Assembly: GCF_016469035.1 (NCBI RefSeq)
Contig: NZ_JAEHJZ010000032.1
Location: 148,788 to 212,787, forward strand
Direction: 5' to 3'
From: Gelidibacter salicanalis
GTDB lineage: Bacteria > Bacteroidota > Bacteroidia > Flavobacteriales > Flavobacteriaceae
DNA: 64,000 nt
Shown here: piece after piece, positions 62,714 through 64,000 of the stretch
Numbering within the stretch: the stretch's first letter is position 1
How the letters are laid out: each line of letters opens with the position of its first letter
The notes under the pieces: generated by a model
Databases searched by the model: none
Told to the model about the DNA's origin: nothing
Seen by the model: only the letters and a program-made list of their open reading frames with translations
Translations under genes and position numbers: made by a program

Positions 62714-63922
62714 TTGAACCAACAAACAGTAAAATCATTTATTCAGGAATACAAAAATTCATTTGACCGAATAAACAAACACGAACTTTACAAATGGAAA
62801 GCAGTTAAACAATTCCAAACTCATTGGAATATTGACGCTTCGGATTTTGCTTCAATGCTCGAAACTTCATTGAGTAAAACAGCAAATCTTTTAGATAGTC
62901 ACAACACATTTCCTTTTCGAATGGTTTGTGAAAATGCCAAGCAATCGCCTGAAAAAATCCGTTTACTATTTAAAGGTTTGTATGACGAAAATTTGGACTT
63001 AACAGAACGAGTTAAAACTTTCAGAGCGGAATTTAAAACATTAAACGAATCAAATTTTTCTGGTAAAAACAACTATCAAGGACAAAGAACAGTTGTTGTT
63101 TACTTGACATTGAAATATCCAGAAAGATATTTCTTCTATAAATTCGGTATGTTCGACAAGTTTTCTGACATAGTAAATTATCATTATAAACCAATAAAAG
63201 GTCGTTACGAGAATATCATTCAATTCCAAAATCTATGTGAACTTTTAAAATACGAACTTGAAAATGACCAAGAGCTCATAAAACTTCACAAAGAGAGGAT
63301 TGATGATGATTGTTATTATGACAAAAACTTAAAAATTCTTACCCAAGATTTTGTTTATGCAGTTGTTCGACATTTAGATGTTGAACCTCTGCTAAAAGAA
63401 ACTGAACCTGAAAACATATTTGAATTAAGTCAAGGACTAACTACTTCTGTTCAACTTGCTGAAACTGGAATTGATTTTACACCACGAACAATTAATCATA
63501 TCCAAAATAATATTGCAAACAAAAGAATTGGAGATTTAGGCGAGATTTGGGTAGTGAATTATGAAAGAGAGAAATTAAGAAAATTAGGTAAACCAAAATT
63601 GGCAAATAAAGTCGAACATACGGCAAAGAATTTTGGAGATGGAGCAGGTTTTGATGTAATGTCATTTAATGAGAATGGAGATAAAATGTTCATCGAAGTT
63701 AAAACAACAAAAGGTGGTTTAAATTCAACATTTTACATTACACGAAACGAATTGGAAAGAAGTTTAGTAGAAAAGGAAAACTATTACGTTTATAGACTTT
63801 ATGAATTTGACGATGACAATAACACCGGAAAGTTATTAATTCTAAATGGAGAATTAACTAACCTCTGTCAAACACCAATAAACTACAAGGTAACGATGAA
63901 AAAGCCAGCTTGTAATAACTAA
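62714..63922 (+). CDS. Cassette 7: DUF3883 restriction-like nuclease
   Basis: 402 residues from a TTG at 62714. The N-terminal 240 are unknown. The C-terminal part is DUF3883, a PD-(D/E)XK-type fold: GDLGEIWVVNYER (glutamate), GAGFDVMSF (aspartate), MFIEVKTTKGG (ExK) and FYITRNELE. DUF3883 occurs in Type IV-like restriction and other defence proteins. The last residues NN and the TAA stop come from the repeat. The arms of this cassette do not match, so it may be a hybrid. Confidence 0.75.
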   Translation: MNQQTVKSFIQEYKNSFDRINKHELYKWKAVKQFQTHWNIDASDFASMLETSLSKTANLLDSHNTFPFRMVCENAKQSPEKIRLLFKGLYDENLDLTERVKTFRAEFKTLNESNFSGKNNYQGQRTVVVYLTLKYPERYFFYKFGMFDKFSDIVNYHYKPIKGRYENIIQFQNLCELLKYELENDQELIKLHKERIDDDCYYDKNLKILTQDFVYAVVRHLDVEPLLKETEPENIFELSQGLTTSVQLAETGIDFTPRTINHIQNNIANKRIGDLGEIWVVNYEREKLRKLGKPKLANKVEHTAKNFGDGAGFDVMSFNENGDKMFIEVKTTKGGLNSTFYITRNELERSLVEKENYYVYRLYEFDDDNNTGKLLILNGELTNLCQTPINYKVTMKKPACNN

Positions 63923-64000
63923 GAAGAATTCAGCTCGCCGATTACTCCCTTCGGTCATGAGTAAGTTGGCCAGAGCTGCATACTGTGTTGACGCATCCGG
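63914..64000 (+). repeat. Array repeat R7 (cut by the window end)
   Basis: Begins AATAACTAAGAAGAATTCAG (three extra bases) and shares with R2 the TTACTC...GAGTAA tip. Shows that the array continues to the right. Confidence 0.8.

Larger units (their letters stand above)
54179..64000 (+). mobile_element. Integron-like gene cassette array (runs past the window)
   Basis: Seven cassettes, all plus strand, separated by copies of a long repeat. Every cassette begins GTT-N7-A and ends C-N7'-AATAAC, where N7' is the reverse complement of N7 of the same cassette. Arms N7 / N7': 1 AGCATTA/TAATGCT; 2 GGCAACA/TGTTACC; 3 GGCAACA/TGTTGCC; 4 GCCAGTA/TACTGGC; 5 CTACGCA/TGCGTAG; 6 GGCATTA/TAATGCC; 7 TCACACC/AGCTTGT (does not match). 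Pairing often continues three or more bases further in, after a constant A-C mismatch. Across each repeat the arms do not match, except between cassettes 2 and 3, which share an arm. Genes inside are AT-rich, the repeats less so. No recombinase is visible. Confidence 0.75.

Noticed and set aside
54215-63922. Retron or DGR explanation of the complementary ends
   Set aside because: No reverse transcriptase in the window and the complementary arms flank protein genes rather than a noncoding RNA.
56115-64000. Repeats as a CRISPR array
   Set aside because: Units are hundreds of bases long, spacers are genes, and no cas gene is present.

Overview
The window reads as chromosomal DNA of a marine or soil-type Flavobacteriaceae (Bacteroidota). 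The evidence is SusC/SusD and RagB-type genes, Bacteroides-style tra genes (traE to traN, RteC, BfmA/DUF5712 mobilisation proteins), DUF6520 and DUF6876 families, promoters of the TAnnTTTG type, and AT-rich DNA. No rRNA, tRNA or CRISPR array was seen.

Layout. 1-1.6 kb: the tail of a probable sulfatase and a formylglycine-generating enzyme that keeps both catalytic cysteines. 1.6-3 kb: noncoding, with a long direct repeat. 3-7.5 kb: ssb, a DUF6876 protein, and a mobilisation module (candidate oriT, BfmA-like protein, MobB/DUF5712 relaxase, VirD4-type coupling protein). 7.6-26.3 kb: a defence island made of a convergent AAA ATPase and subtilase pair (IetAS-like) and a complete BREX type 1 operon on the minus strand (small XRE gene, brxA, brxB, brxC, an AlbA_2-type protein, pglX, pglZ, brxL). 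26.7-39.6 kb: the conjugation module (traN, M, K, J, I, G, F, E, all minus), an amidase, an AbiE toxin-antitoxin pair, a replication/partition-like block and RteC. So 3-39.6 kb looks like an integrative conjugative element carrying BREX, although its integrase and ends are not in view.

39.6-52.7 kb: an apparently coregulated export/uptake locus. It has an alpha-oxoamine synthase fused to a GNAT-like domain, a STAS-like protein, a PAS-AraC regulator, a MauE-like redox membrane protein, a small four-cysteine secreted peptide (DUF6520), a secreted S9 peptidase and a SusC/SusD pair. The same 17-base site lies upstream of two of its transcription units. From 43.7 kb this part is visibly GC-richer than its surroundings.

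53.3-64 kb: a candidate rod-shaped RNA (6S-like), an XRE-type gene, and then an array of seven gene cassettes, all on the plus strand, separated by copies of a 235-416 bp repeat. Each cassette starts with GTT plus seven variable bases and ends with the reverse complement of those seven bases followed by AATAAC. This match is between the two ends of the SAME cassette, not across a repeat. That is what integron-type excision and reinsertion through a folded recombination site would leave, but the repeat is much longer than a normal attC and no integrase is visible. The cargo is rich in defence-type proteins: three HEPN-like proteins, a CD-NTase plus SLATT pair (CBASS-like), an HNH protein, a membrane protein and a DUF3883 nuclease. 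This array is the best candidate for an undescribed system in the window.
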